Source: Xestospongia bergquistia (Eukaryota > Porifera > Demospongiae > Haplosclerida > Petrosiidae). Taken from it: a stretch of 64,000 nucleotides of DNA. The notes beneath the pieces are model-generated. The model did not search any database, had not been told where the DNA came from, and saw nothing but the letters and a program-made list of their open reading frames with translations. Below are positions 27,767-39,812 of this stretch, piece by piece. The stretch covers positions 5,978,001 to 6,042,000 of the forward strand of contig OZ014420.1 in the NCBI GenBank assembly GCA_963965975.1. Reading direction: 5' to 3'. Both the position numbers and the translations under genes were made by a program. The stretch's first letter is position 1, and the number at the start of each line of letters is the position of its first letter.

Positions 27767-29585
27767 CCCTCTCTCTCCCTCTCAGATAAATGTATTCTAT
27801 ACAGGAGCCAATACCCTAAATTTTATACTGACTATAATTTGTACACAAAGGATGTTTGTTTCATCAAGATGATTACACAGCAGCTTCATACTAGTTATCA
27901 ATACTTATTCCATAAATATAGGTAATGTTTACACTGGTATGTGTATTACATGCTATCCTATTTGGTTAACAGTAAATAACTTACCAGTATAATTTTTAGG
28001 TTTAACAGGTCGCAGTGTTCTCAAAGGAATATTGTTTTCTTCAAACGTAATTGTCAATTCTATATGGGCCAAACATTGAATCTTCTCCATGTCTCCAATT
28101 GATAGGTCATCAATCATTGTTATCCCAAGGGAATCAGGATCAAGAGAAATACTCTGTTTAAGGAAATATTAAAAGGAAATAGTATAAGAATAATCTTATA
28201 AACTGTTTCTTGGAAAATAAAGAACATACACAAAGTCAGGAAGAAGGACAAATGCTAACATGTAGAATTACACATGGTTTAGTACTAATAGGGAGTAAAC
28301 AAAGTAATGAGTGAATGGTTTATACATAATGAGATATTGTTGCTACAGGATACTATCAATATAATATTTGTAAAGGAACAAATAATGTATAGTAACTCAT
28401 ACAAGACTACACTCATTAATAAGAATGTGTGTTTAAAGAATGTTATAAAGACAATGTATTGAGTGATAAAACTTACTGGCAAACTCTCAGACTTTGACAC
28501 AGTTGGTAGATAACAAGACTATAAAAATATAAATAAACATTATGAGAACAATCTTCTTGCTTACCAGTTTCATATCATGTGGGGTAGGAGTGTGACCGTT
28601 AGAAGGTGTTGGGGAGACACTCTTTGATATCGGAAGATCAATAGGTTTACGAGGAGGAGATGTTAAATATGGAGGAGGGGTTTTGTGACGAGGGAGAGTT
28701 GATGTGGTGATGTGTTGAATTGATGATGTGGGTTCAGGAGGTGGAGTCAAGTTTCGGGTGATACCTGTAGCAGTGGAGGGAGTAGGGAGGGGAAGACGTT
28801 CTAGAGGTGGAGTTGAGTGACGTGGTTCAACTGATAACAGTTCCACTGGATCCTTTCTCTGCAATGGTAAGAAATGGATGGATCAATGATCAAGAAATGA
28901 ACACACAAATTAAATAATAAAGTAAAATGGATATATGGTCAAGTAAAATGGATGCACGATAGATTATAAATGGATTAGATATATATCATATTTCCTAAAA
29001 TGGATGTACTTGTTTATCATTTATATCAAACAGCTGCTTTACATCAGAAGGTCCTGAGATACTTTTCTGTTTCTCTCGGCCATGTTTTGATCTGGTACAA
29101 AACAGTTGACAATAATATATAATGCCTTGTCATCATGATGTATATTACCTAATAGTTGAACGAAGAGTATGCATCCTCTGTCTTATGACAGCTGCATGAG
29201 CTTTTGGTAGTCCAGCAGTCTGCGAGGCCAGCTCATTTGACTCCAATACAGTCTCATCTTCTCCTTGAGTATCTAGAAAGAAAGGAATTTGATACAGTTG
29301 AGTAATTACACTTACTTTCAAGTATAAATACAATATTCTCAAATCCAGCCTTCTTTAACCAAGCAGCATTAGGATCCACTGTAAAGAAAATAAGCAGATA
29401 TTGTTAGTGTTATTGAGGAGATTATGCGTACTCTCTTCATGGTCGTTCGTTTCAGGTTCTTCTTCTGCTGCATTGCTAGGGTCTTCACGAATATTCTCCA
29501 TCTCAGAGAGAAAGTATCCTAAATACTCGGTTTTGTGATCGTAGCGAGTTAGCATAACGGGTCCTCCCCGCGGTCTATGAGCCAT
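23672..29585 (-). CDS. ARHGAP18: ARHGAP18/28/40-type Rho GTPase-activating protein
   Basis: Stimulates GTP hydrolysis on Rho GTPases; vertebrate ARHGAP18 acts on RhoA in cell shape control. Fourteen exons: 29432-29585, 29316-29378, 29149-29272, 29010-29091, 28565-28858, 28477-28518, 27985-28153, 27296-27387, 27159-27236, 26765-27007, 26244-26444, 25717-25845, 25359-25617, 23672-23772; 676 aa (human 663). The N-terminal conserved block [13 protein letters not shown] and [20 protein letters not shown] is followed by a Pro/Thr-rich linker ([21 protein letters not shown]), then [19 protein letters not shown]. The RhoGAP domain has the arginine finger in [15 protein letters not shown], plus [17 protein letters not shown] and [15 protein letters not shown]. 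The last exon [22 protein letters not shown] matches the family C-terminus, proving that the 1.6 kb last intron is spliced out. Symbol given for the family; 18, 28 and 40 cannot be separated. Confidence 0.93.
24121..24605. repeat. 60-base minisatellite, eight copies, in last ARHGAP intron
   Basis: Very regular 60-base unit (core TATAATCTAATGACATGTCA), about eight copies differing at only a few positions (ATG/AGG/ACG CTATC variants alternate). As 60 is divisible by three, the minus strand stays open as a 20-residue repeat ([20 protein letters not shown]). Lying in an intron that must be removed, this frame is most likely accidental. Confidence 0.93.
25071..25345. repeat. (CATC)n and derived longer repeat
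   Basis: A CATC tetranucleotide run passes into four copies of a roughly 60-base unit (core GTCCATCCATCAATCAAT) reaching almost to the donor of the penultimate ARHGAP exon. Confidence 0.85.
25849..25950. repeat. (GA)n microsatellite forming an intron pyrimidine tract
   Basis: About 50 GA units on the plus strand, so CT on the gene strand. It directly precedes the ARHGAP acceptor at 25846. Confidence 0.95.
26447..26597. repeat. (GA)n with GACA interruptions at an intron acceptor
   Basis: About 150 bases of GA with CAGA interruptions directly upstream (gene strand) of the ARHGAP exon ending at 26444. The plus-strand frame rich in Arg-Glu is an artefact of it. Confidence 0.95.
27010..27049. 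repeat. (GA)n at an intron acceptor
   Basis: About 20 GA units beginning three bases beyond the acceptor of the ARHGAP exon 26765-27007. Confidence 0.93.
27698..27783. repeat. (CT)n microsatellite inside an ARHGAP intron
   Basis: About 40 CT units on the plus strand, mid-intron and opposite in orientation to the acceptor-linked tracts. Confidence 0.93.
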
Positions 29586-30047
29586 AGCTGAGAACCAAGA
29601 GAAAGAATAGAGAAACGCTCTCGAGCTTGAGAAAATTAACACTAAAGATAATACTGGAGGGCGTTCTGAACAGTGGGCACACCCACTAATTACATATAAT
29701 TGTGTTTGCACCAACAACATTGATCAATTGTTTTTTCCTCAATGAGCTCATCTAAAAATAGAATGATACTATTTATAGTATATTAAAGTTACACGAAGAG
29801 CCTGTAAATTGATTTATAGCTGTTCAATGGACCAGGTTATCAATTTGTCAATTAACACGACAATATTCAATGTCATGAAAAAAGAAACAGATGCTATGAT
29901 TATGATATTGACAAAAATAAATAATAGAACTGAATTAAAATAAGACCATAAGTGAACACAAACAAATTATATATATTGGATAGCTGTGATTAATACCATT
30001 AGTATCAGCTGACAATCAATACAGACAACATACGGAAAGAGGCCATT

Positions 30048-33000
30048 TTAAACATATTGGTAACATTTCTCCAAATGACTGGGCAAGCGAGTTTTGAACA
30101 AAACAGAGTCAAGCCGATATTGTGTATAAAGTAATGGCATATAACCAAATACCTAAAATGGACATATGAAACGATAACTGACAAATAAATGGACCAATGT
30201 ATGTCCATACTAATATCATCATATATTATTGTGAAAAAGAGGTTACACATAGAGATAATGAACCATTACATGTATAGCAAGAGAAATGGATGCATAACAA
30301 GAAAAAAGAATGCACAGGGAAAGATGAATGGATTCATGAATATATGAAATGGACAAGTAGGTAGACAATGGCTTCATAGTGGAGGAAAATGAATTCATGA
30401 ATAGACCAATTTGATACAGAATCCATGCATGATATAACTTGGCAATGTGAACAGATAGTTAAGTATATTAAATTAATGACAATATGTTTCACAGACCTGG
30501 GTAAAAAAATTAATACACTTGTGGCGCTCATTAAAATGTGCATCATTTTGAGACAAATTATCTGGACAACTAGGACAACGAAATGTCCAACGTGACGTTA
30601 CCTCAATAAGGAAAAAAAAATAGTAAGGCGTGAGATATGGGAAGGCTTCTATTTTAGTGCAATGTCATATCCTGTTTACTTTGAGTGGAGGCTTTCTGGT
30701 GATGTGTGCAATGAGAAAATTCATGGCAATATCTTCACAATTCATCTCCATGTCAACCATATCACGTACTGCTTGAGGTTGCCACCAAGTATAAAGATAA
30801 AAATAATACTGAAAAGGGAAGGATGGATGAATTAGGAGAGAGAGAAGAGAGGGTTAATACTTTGTGACAAAAAGCAGCACCAGTGAGGACCATGGAGAGT
30901 TCACAAGTGTAGTTTGAGTTATATAGCCATGTTTTATGATGGATATCATAAGAATGGAATCTTCCTGGAAATCCAACAAGCCTGTCTCTAGACTCTCTCC
31001 ACACTCTAACAAAAGAAATGGATATACTATACAAAAATGGACAGATACCTGAAAGCAAATTGTATCTCATCATGACGCAGGTATACATCATCGTCAATAG
31101 AAAGAACAGCCTCTGTCTCAATACTATCATACGGAATAAACCTGTTATTTAAACTGTTCTTCTCAGACCAAATAACCTTGAAAGATATGAAAACTAGTCA
31201 GAGAACAACACCAATGTTTTATTAGAGGTATGCATTGTTTTGTATATACCTAATATAATATCTACCGGTATTATTTTAGAGATCCATAACAACAAAACTG
31301 TTGTTTAAGGCAAACAATTTAAATCATATATCAATATATTACAGGTGGTGTACACATGTAATAACCACATGCTACTCTAATGTATAAGTACATATATATA
31401 TACATGTTTACATGTATATGTACATATATGTACATAGTGAGTGCTTTAACCTACTTAAGGTTATTATACCATACAAATATGAACCTAACCTACTATAGGT
31501 ACAGGTATATGTACATGTATATCCCACACAATGTGTGTGTGTAACAAGTAGGCTGTGATTGTATGAGGATATCAAGTTTGTGTGCCAAGTAATCTCATTT
31601 GCACATTAGAATTACGTTGACTATTAAAGTTCCAATTGAAAGTATGCAACTTAAATCATGGCAAATTTTAATCATGTTAATCTTTAATAGGTTACAAAAT
31701 TAAACAACAGGACTCTAGGATATTCTAGGATATTCTAGGATACTCACTTCTAGGGGCACAGATAATTTTGGCCACTCCAAGGTGTACGGAGAATTTTCAG
31801 GATCGTTCCACACTACAATAACTTTTGCAAGATAGGATAGTCCTTGTAAACGTTCGATAGATTCCTTAACAACATCTTCACGTCGATATGTCAACATGAC
31901 AACAGTAAAATATTCATCAGGTGTGTTACCTAAGAGATAATTCTGAAAATAAGGACCAGTAATACCACCTGCTTGTACAATGTGAGGAGGAAGTTTCTTA
32001 AGTTGTGGGAGATCTAATGTTGTGTAGAGACTGCCTGTTACTGGAACTGGTTGAGTGGGTGTATGAGGATATAGATAAAAAGGACCAGGTGGCTGGTTCC
32101 AAAATTCATAAGTGTAAGTTGAAAAGTTACTAATAAACTTTGGAGATTTGAAAACTTTTTTAGTTTCTCCATAGCTCTTGGTACGAGATGACTGGAAGTC
32201 TGGAATAGGAGGAGGTGGGTGGAGCAATCGATAACGCATGATAGCTATTGCTGACTTGAGAATCTGTAGAGGAGAACTGAAATAGGTTTCCCAAAAGAAA
32301 CGACCCAGTCTTCGTAATTCTAGGACTCTATCATGTGACATACTTCGTATAATGTAGTGTACCTCATGAAAACGGCCCATGGGTAATTGTATAGTAACTT
32401 TGGACCAGTCTAAGATAGGATCAAATATCATCTCCATGGTTCCTACGACAACAGGTATTGCACCATACTTCAGTGCTTCAGCTAAGCGAATCTGGTTTGA
32501 TAAACTGGTTTGATGAGATTGTGATAGGATAAGTGTGAATGTGGATTGACTAAGACTTTGTGAACGACTTTGTTCACTACCACACAACGCCCACTCACCA
32601 GCCACACCCCCTACTTCATGTTCATTACACGTGGTCTGGATGTAAACGGCTTCATTTTTACTGAGTACTTTTTCTAAATGATTTAACATGACAGCCATTG
32701 TGTCCTTCTCTGTCCCTTGAAACAAATGACCTTCAAAATAAATTAAATTCTTACGATACGCTGGTACTTGTGGAACTAACATTTTCCATAAAGGCTGATC
32801 GTCTAACATTTGAGTGATGGGAGGAGCTAAGATGTCATGACCACGCCTCCATTGCTTAGATGGTATAGATTGAACTACTGTTGCTTTCATTGGGTTAAGT
32901 TCTGAGACGAGGGTGTTATCACTTGACAAATCAGACAAATTAATCAGGATATGATTACTGCCATCTTTCCAATATGGCAACGAATGTAGTATGGTATTAA

Positions 33001-33781
33001 CTTGAGAGGGGTCTGGAACAGGTTTTTCCAAGGGGCCTAAAATAATAACAAAGAGACATGCTTTCTGAGGATCTGTAGTAAGAGAGTTAATTGTTTTGAG
33101 ATAGTTATGGAAATTAGTTTGAGTGAGTGGCTGTTTATAAATAAACTTGAGTTGAGAAAACTGACTAGTAGAATAAACATAAATTTGAAATGGTCTAGTT
33201 ATTGAACAGTGATGATAATTTAAACAAGAAGTAGGTTCTAAGGTACATTGTGATGTTATGTCAACTATGGACTGAAGTGGGTGTGGTTTTTGATTAGCTT
33301 CAGACAATGGAATGGGTGGAAGAATAATGATGGGTGGAGCTTCAGTGACAGACAGAGATGTTGGCATGTTATTACGTGTAGCAGCATATACTTCATGAGA
33401 GACTTTTGCTAACTCAGCTTGTGTTAATTGAACTTGTTTCCTACCATCATTAATCTGGTCCTGTAGTTTGTAGAGTGCTGCCTTGTGCTCCTCTGTCTCT
33501 TGGACAACTTTAACCCTTTTCTTCTCCAGTTCACGGAGCTCATTTCTTACTGATACTTGGATACGTTCTAACTCAGAGATATGCGTCTTGAGTTCATCTG
33601 GTTCTCCTTTAGTATTAATATCCAAAGCTTTTCGAATAGTTTTACGAAAATAAGGTGTTGTAGGTGCTTCTAGGATGTCTTGTGATGAAGACAGTAAGAT
33701 ATAAGGTACAAGAGTAGTGGAAATACATACACATACTGTAAGAGAAAATATAATTTTATATAGTCTACTTCTTGACATCAT
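30048..33781 (-). CDS. EXTL3: EXTL3, exostosin-like glycosyltransferase
   Basis: Golgi type II membrane enzyme that adds the first N-acetylglucosamine in heparan sulfate chain initiation (family knowledge). Six exons: 31748-33781, 31049-31176, 30861-31005, 30680-30808, 30497-30601, 30048-30152; 881 aa (human 919). Short cytosolic N-terminus, then a membrane anchor (about 8-30, [20 protein letters not shown]), a coiled-coil stem (about 58-130), a GT47 exostosin domain (about 190-510, [17 protein letters not shown]) and a C-terminal GT64 domain (about 620-881). The latter has [11 protein letters not shown], the metal-binding DxD in [23 protein letters not shown] and the conserved end [16 protein letters not shown]. 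The 5' exon is unusually long (2 kb) for this genome. It starts 105 bases after the syntrophin stop on the same strand. Confidence 0.96.
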
Positions 33782-33886
33782 GAGATCGATCTGGCCGTCG
33801 CCATTCCATCCAGTGAGTAAACTCCACCTAAAAGGAAAGCCTTCTCAAAAATTTTTGATATAGTAAAATTTTATAGTCAAAATCGT

Positions 33887-35169
33887 TCAAAAATTAAATA
33901 AAAAATCCGGGTCTATGTCTGCTATGTCTGCAACCTTCGTCTTTAAAAATGCTTCCATCGTACAAAGAGCAGAGTGAATGTCTTTTAGTTGTATATCCTA
34001 TTGTAATAATGATATCTACTTCACTACTCTAGTCAACATTATATAGATATTCAATATCATATAAATGTGCATCTATTCCTTTTGTAAACTTACTTGGATA
34101 TCAGTAGTATTGTCTGCAGTGTTCTTAAACTCTAAATGTAGCATAGAACAGCCATCATCAGAGGAGTGATGTAATTGAGCAAATGGCTTCTGCCACAAAA
34201 CATTCTGTTAAGTAGTGCAATAACATCGTAATTGGTATCTACTGTACCACCTGTGTAGAGGGATCCTCAATAAGAAAACCTCTTTGTAAATCTATAGAGA
34301 AATTCAAGACTTGTTCATTCCATCTAGCTTCGAATGTTCTTTTCTACACAAGACAGAATATAGTACAAGGTGTGATGGAGATGTTAACCCAAACTAACCT
34401 CAAGCCCCTTGACTACACAACTAATTGTAGCCAAGAGTTGTCTCTGCCAACACTTCAGTACATTAGGAAACTCTATTTTTGTAAGATTGATGTCATTCTA
34501 TTAATGATACTTACCAAAGGAGATAATGTGGCGTCCCCCTGTAGCAGATTGCAGTAGTAAAGAGTTGGGTCTGAAGTCAGTTTCATGCACATCACTTTTT
34601 TCTAGAATCTTCCATGTAATACTACACATATCATAATTTGCTTCAGATCTCTGCCATTCTTCAGCAGTCTCCTTAAAATGAGAGAATTTGTACATTGGGA
34701 TGACAAAATTCATTAAATTTACAGGAAATTTGTTGTAAAATTCCAATTCTTCTTCTCTCAAAACTAGCAAAATCTGTTTCCAAACTCGATTGTTTTTTGA
34801 TGACGGCAACAGTTCACTTACCCATCCTAGGTAGACAAGCTGAAAAGAAAACAATAATGAATAATAATATTAAAATTAAAGCATGAAAAAACTTTTTGAC
34901 AGCATATTGTATTAAAATCAATTCACTTCTAACATACATACATCTTCTAAGTCAAAATGTTGTTTCAACCTTTCCACCTACACAATAATTAATATAGCAT
35001 TAAACTAGTTCAATTATTGCTAGACCTCTTGTTTGCTCATTACAAGGATATGATCAGCTACGACTTGTGCCCAGTCATTGAGAGTGTCTTTCTTCTCTTC
35101 AGAGCAATGTAAAGTGACAGTAGAAGATGGAGTAAAGATATGGAATGAATTAGGTCTGATGCAAAGAAT

Positions 35170-35225
<56 letters not shown>

Positions 35226-36552
35226 ATCACTCAATTAAGACTTCAATTAATTCACCTTATAGCATTTCTTCCACTCTGATATCGAGTTACACATCCCATT
35301 TGCAACGATATGTGTTTAATAGGTATCCATGCTCCTTCACCAACAAATTGAAGAAAATCAATGGGGCCATCTCCTTGTCTTTCTTCTGTCTTATCTTGTA
35401 CACTAATCAAATCAAGTTCTACAGCATCATTAGCATCCCTTATTAGAGCCACCTGTAATACATTCAAGTATTGTAAAGTGATACAGAATACACTGCACAC
35501 ACTTACGATATCATCATGAGTTTTGTTAAGTGTTGACTGGCCATTTACCTAAGAGAAATATAGCAGTTTAATTTTACATCGACAACATTGCTGTATAAAT
35601 AATATACATTTAAAATACAATTATGCTCTAGTTCAAGTACAACTTACATTCACTAATATATCATAAAGGTTAATATTTCCATTTAAAGCAGCTGTAAAAG
35701 ATATTAATAGATACAATAAAAGTTTCTGTCAGAATAATATAACCTGGAGAATTATTGTCTATTTTACTGATGATTACTGGTTCTTCACAATCTAGTCCAC
35801 CCTAAATAATAAGAGAATAGTTGACATCATATCTGTATCATCAAATTAGTTTGTATTACATCAATTGTGATACCAAGTTTGTTGTTGTCCTTTATTATAC
35901 GTACTTCACGATGACCATTGTATGCTTGCTAGAGAGAGATAATATAAGCATAAATTCATGTAATAGATCAGTCTCATAAAATGGGTACATAAAATGTAAG
36001 ATATTCCATATATTCTTATTACTCATTTGTGTAACTTAGTCATTCTGTAACTTATGAATATTCATTTTGTGTATCTATATAAATGTGTATGCATTTTTAA
36101 TAATCTGTTAGTTGCCAGACTCTAAACTTTGCATGTGTTATTTTGGCCACACAACACAAAAAGAATAGGATAGGAACAAAAATGGAATTAAATGATGCCA
36201 ATAATGAACACATTTTATCTAGTTCTACTCTGGGTCCTATTTAAAATTTAAACTTTATTTAGAATATGGTTAGTGTCCTAGGAGGTTTTCCTATTGAAGC
36301 TACTACAATTGAGTACAAGATACTGGAATATAACTGCCTTATTTGTACTACTTAACTGACCTTCTTCTGAGCGATATCAAGAACTATCTTATTGTACTTT
36401 TTGACAAATAGTTCACCATTTGTGATATGTACTTTCACCTGAGAGGGTTCATCATTCTCTATCCAAAATAAATCACCTTCTTTGTCCTAAATAAGAAAAT
36501 GACAGCTGTTAGAATTAAGAAAAAACTGAGTACAACTTACTGAAAGATCCAT
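33887..36552 (-). CDS. SNTG1: Gamma-syntrophin-like PDZ/PH scaffold
   Basis: Adaptor of the dystrophin-associated complex at the plasma membrane. Fourteen exons: 36541-36552, 36361-36486, 35860-35928, 35744-35801, 35648-35691, 35507-35548, 35256-35452, 35026-35155, 34942-34977, 34515-34839, 34399-34472, 34251-34343, 34094-34204, 33887-33997; 475 aa (human gamma-syntrophins about 517-540). The N-terminal half-PH (LFWIENDEPSQVKVHI) leads into a PDZ domain (REVRIIKDNNKLGITIDGG ... PVIISKIDNNSPA ... ILVNVNGQS), then PH and the syntrophin-unique region: QLVYLGWVSE, FEARWNEQVLNFSIDLQRGF, VLWQKPFAQLHHSSDDG, IHSALCTMEAFLKTKVADI. PDZ carries KLGI where GLGF is usual. Gamma rather than alpha/beta because of the VLW..SSDDG block; SNTG1 and SNTG2 cannot be told apart. 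The first coding exon is only 12 bases, the weakest part of the model. Confidence 0.9.
35172..35223. repeat. (GA)n at a syntrophin intron acceptor
   Basis: About 26 GA units, CT on the gene strand, close upstream of the acceptor of exon 35026-35155. Confidence 0.93.
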
Positions 36553-36868
36553 TCTGTAAAAATTCAAATCCAGCCCCACCCTAAAAATATTTGCAAAAAA
36601 TTAATGGGTGTGGTAGAGATTACGAAAAATAATAGAGTTACGGATAATTAGAATGTTCTAATAGCCTGTAAACATTGAGGCAGTTAGGTTTCTCGAGAAT
36701 AGGGAAGACCGTCAGACTAGTTACCAGAGAGTTAGAAAGAGAAAAAAGTTAGTCTATTCAATTCTATAAGAAGAAACCCTTTTTGATCTTCTAAACCCTT
36801 AGCCACTCCTATTTCTTGTATATTTCCCACATCTCACGTGAAGTATACGAACTTGGTGTCTCTCAAGT
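36553..36868. promoter_or_regulatory. Shared divergent promoter region syntrophin/ABHD13
   Basis: 316 bases separate the two divergent start codons. No TATA box or recognisable site stands out. Both 5' UTRs must be here. Confidence 0.45.
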
Positions 36869-38484
36869 ATGCCTCCAAGTCTCTTACCATCAGATCGTCA
36901 TATGGGATTCAGTTCAGCTGGATCATTAGGTCGTGTGATTGTCTTCCTTCTGTGGCGTTTCTGGCGGATATGTGTAGCTGCTATTCTAATTATTGTCCTA
37001 CTTTATTGGATGTATGGAGGGGTATTGATACTGCTTGTCCTTTTAGTAACTCTCCTTGGTGCCCTTTATCACTACCAGGACTCTTTACTATATTACCCAG
37101 AACAACCTGAAAGTGCTAGAGTCTTTGTACAGCTACCGAGTTCTGTGGGACTTCCATACGAGACAATTTTCCTCACAACCAAAGACAAAGTTCAGATATC
37201 AGCCTATTTCATTAAACAACCTAATGATAGGGCCAGTTCTGCACCTACTTTGGTATATTTCCATGGCAACGCTGGTAATATTGGTCACCGATTAAACAAT
37301 GCTCAAGTGTTGTATCGTCAATGTGGTTTTAATATATTGTTAGTTGAGTATCGTGGATATGGGAAAAGCCAAGGTTCTCCAAGTGAATCTGGTATGACAG
37401 CACCAATACATACATGTACATTCATTATTGGGTGACAAGCCTCATCCATTTTGTGTTCATAAATACTACTTATTACAAGTTATTACATTTAGGACTATAC
37501 ATGGATGCCGAAGCTGCTATGGAGTTTTTAATATCTCGACGTGATATTGATAGAAGAAAGATTTTATTATTTGGTCGATCACTGGGTGGAGCTGTAGCTA
37601 TCTATCTAGCAGCATCTCCGATATATTGTGATGAGTATGTTATGAATGGATGGATGAATTCACTAATAGATTAATGGATGGATGGACAAATGACTTATTA
37701 TGATGTCATCATATATCTCTCTCTTCTCTTTTAGGGTGTTAGCACTAATAGTAGAGAATACATTTACTAGTATACCAAATATGGCTCAACTTATGGTACC
37801 AGGTGCTAGTTCATTACCGCGATTCTTTTATAAGAATAAAGTAAACAATAATTTTGAAAGATATGTTAATTTTATTGTTCTCTTATAGTTTTTGAGTTAT
37901 CTTGAAATACGTCGTATTAGAGCACCTACATTATTTCTCTCAGGTTTAGCTGATCAATTAATTCCATCACAAATGATGTTAGAACTATATCAAGTAAGAT
38001 GAATGAATGGATGGACAGATGTTGGTAGTGTTAGTATAAATTTTAAGTAACATCTTTTATTTCCTCTCATTTTAGTCGTGTGGTTCATCTCTTAAAACAA
38101 TAGAAACATTTCATGGAGGAACACACAATGGTACTTGGATGTGTTATGGATATTATGATCATATCAATAAATTTATGGCTTATGTAAGTAATACTGTGTA
38201 GTATAGTTCCTTTATTGATGTCATACTTTGTAATGTGAGAGGTTAAGTTATTAATGTTATTGTATGTTATTTTGTAGGTACTTCATTCTCGTTCTTTATC
38301 TGATAATTCTCTACTGACTACTAATGGAACAACTACAAATATTAACATTAATACTAACAACAATAATAGCAATAACAACAATAATACTGTTACTACTAAT
38401 TATAGGGTTAATCCCATTAATTTGTCAGGTGACTTACACTCTAACAGAGCTAATATTAATATACATGTTGATAAAAACACATGA
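36869..38484 (+). CDS. ABHD13: ABHD13, membrane-anchored alpha/beta hydrolase
   Basis: Serine hydrolase of the ABHD13/Bem46 group; vertebrate ABHD13 is reported as a depalmitoylase-like or orphan enzyme. Exons 36869-37391, 37493-37634, 37735-37840, 37889-37993, 38076-38183, 38278-38484; 396 aa (human 337). N-terminal membrane segments (about 28-75) precede [18 protein letters not shown]. Then come the oxyanion motif [12 protein letters not shown], nucleophile GRSLGGA, acid residue in [12 protein letters not shown] and catalytic His in GGTHNGTW. All are intact. Compared with the family the C-terminus is longer: an Asn-rich tail of about 40 residues encoded by an (AAT/AAC) microsatellite. Start: first Met of [14 protein letters not shown] partial copy lies at 52.7-53.6 kb. 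Confidence 0.95.
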
Positions 38485-38684
38485 CAATTGTGTATACTTT
38501 GTGTTTTTTAATTAATCTTTGTATTTGTTTGTATGTAATTATTATTAACAATTCCAATTATCAACTGGTTTAATATTATATGACAGCTAGTTCTAAGTTC
38601 CTGCAGGTGATGCATTAACAATACAGTTGAGATATAATATCGATCGATATCCTACAATCATTTTTTGTTGTATTTCTTCAATAC

Positions 38685-38865
38685 TAGTTACTTGACACAT
38701 TATGACCAATCTAGCCTGAATTGTAACTCAATTCTGTGAGGTTCTTGTGAGAATGGATAGAATTAAATAAATAAAGAATCTGTTCATAGTTAATATCAGA
38801 CAGTAGAATGGATGCACTCAACTATAGACTGCATGGTGTTGTGAAAGACCAACTGTTATGTTGTA
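38685..38865 (-). pseudogene. Fragment of an NLR C-terminus
   Basis: From ATTATGACCAATCTAGCCTG onward this follows the minus-strand NLR gene at about 54165-54320 (AGCCTGAATTGTA, TCTGTTCATAGTTAATATC, GAAAGACCAACTGTTA) with many substitutions and small gaps. It sits just downstream of ABHD13 and convergent to it, the arrangement also seen at 53.6-53.9 kb. No intact frame remains. Confidence 0.7.
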
Positions 38866-38910
38866 ATAGACTTAAGACAGCTAAACTGTCTAATTTTTGA
38901 AGTTTCTGAT

Positions 38911-38973
38911 AGAAATATAGTTTAAGACAATGTCTATATATCACATATAGACATTGTCTTAAAACTATATTTC
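38911..38973. ncRNA. Candidate hairpin RNA (29-bp stem, one bulge)
   Basis: AGAAATATAGTTTAAGAC... pairs with ...GTCTTAAAACTATATTTCT over about 29 bases with one extra T on the 3' side and a loop of about four bases. It could be a short fold-back repeat instead. No expression evidence is available. Confidence 0.3.
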
Positions 38974-39073
38974 TTTCCAGTAACAATCTATAGAATATTT
39001 AAAATACTGTAATATATTTAATGTATTTTAAGGACTTTTTAATGACTGTGTGTCAGATCAATTAAAATCAATT

Positions 39074-39540
39074 AAAATCAATTAAGAAATCAATTAATGT
39101 TGATCACGCGCGTGTGCTATTTCCCGCCAAATTTGTCACAAGTTTCTGGTGGCTGGTTGTCAAATTGAAGCATGACAGGATGTCTTGATGATAATAAAAG
39201 TTCTCCATTTTGCAAGCTTATATTATTAGCATTAGGTGAGTTATCTCTCCATCCATCATCTCTCGTCGATTTTTCAGTTGTTACAAGTCCTCTTTCTTTC
39301 TCCTTCTCTAGGACCACGTCATCGTTGGATCATCTCGTACTTCGTTGGATCGACTCGCCCTTCTCGTCGCTGGATCATCTTTTCTTTTCATTTTTGTCAT
39401 CATTATCTGTTTGTTTTCTTTTTTGTTTTTAACTTTTTATTTATTTATTTTTAATTTTTGTAAAATGACTTTTCTAATAAAAATTGATTTCTTATCTCTA
39501 GATCTCTTCGTTTCTACACGACTCAGCTTGGAAGTTCTTA
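39074..39540 (+). other. Unidentified stretch with E2F-like motif and exon-like unit
   Basis: TTTCCCGCCAAA at about 39120-39131 is a textbook E2F site. About 105 bases on, an AG-GTGAGTTATCTCTCCATCC unit has a good donor look and recurs at about 40050 (GTGAGCTATCTCTCCATCC, also followed by GTTGTTACAAGT). A short transcript with repeated untranslated exons is possible. No convincing protein is encoded. Confidence 0.3.
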
Positions 39541-39665
39541 CTGTGTTCTTGACTGTTCTTCTCTGATGTTCTTGACTGTTCTTTTGATGTTCTTGACTGT
39601 TCTTCTCTGATGCTTTTGACTGTTCTTCTGATGTTCTTGACTGTTCTTCTCCGATGTTCTCTGGA
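39540..39665. repeat. Short tandem repeat GTTCTTGACTGTTCTTCT
   Basis: Five to six imperfect copies of a roughly 21-24 base unit. The minus-strand frame rich in Glu-Gln-Ser-Arg-Thr comes from it. Confidence 0.85.
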
Positions 39666-39812
39666 TGAAAAAGATGAGTCGCTCTCCGTGTCATTGGACT
39701 CTTTCCTGTCTTCCTTCAAGCCTTCTTTCCTCTTCTTTTAATTTTATTTTTTTTTATTTTGGGCTATTCAGCCCATACACTATACACACACTCATACAAA
39801 CTCTATTAATCA

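Noticed and set aside
34810-34820. Donor-like GTAAGT inside syntrophin exon 10 (after LGWVSE start)
   Set aside because: The reading frame continues with syntrophin-like sequence through it, so it is probably a chance match.
39437-39719. Minus-strand Glu/Ser/Arg-rich frames as a disordered protein
   Set aside because: Two overlapping frames are both open because of the same short tandem repeat; there is no start, splice or family support.
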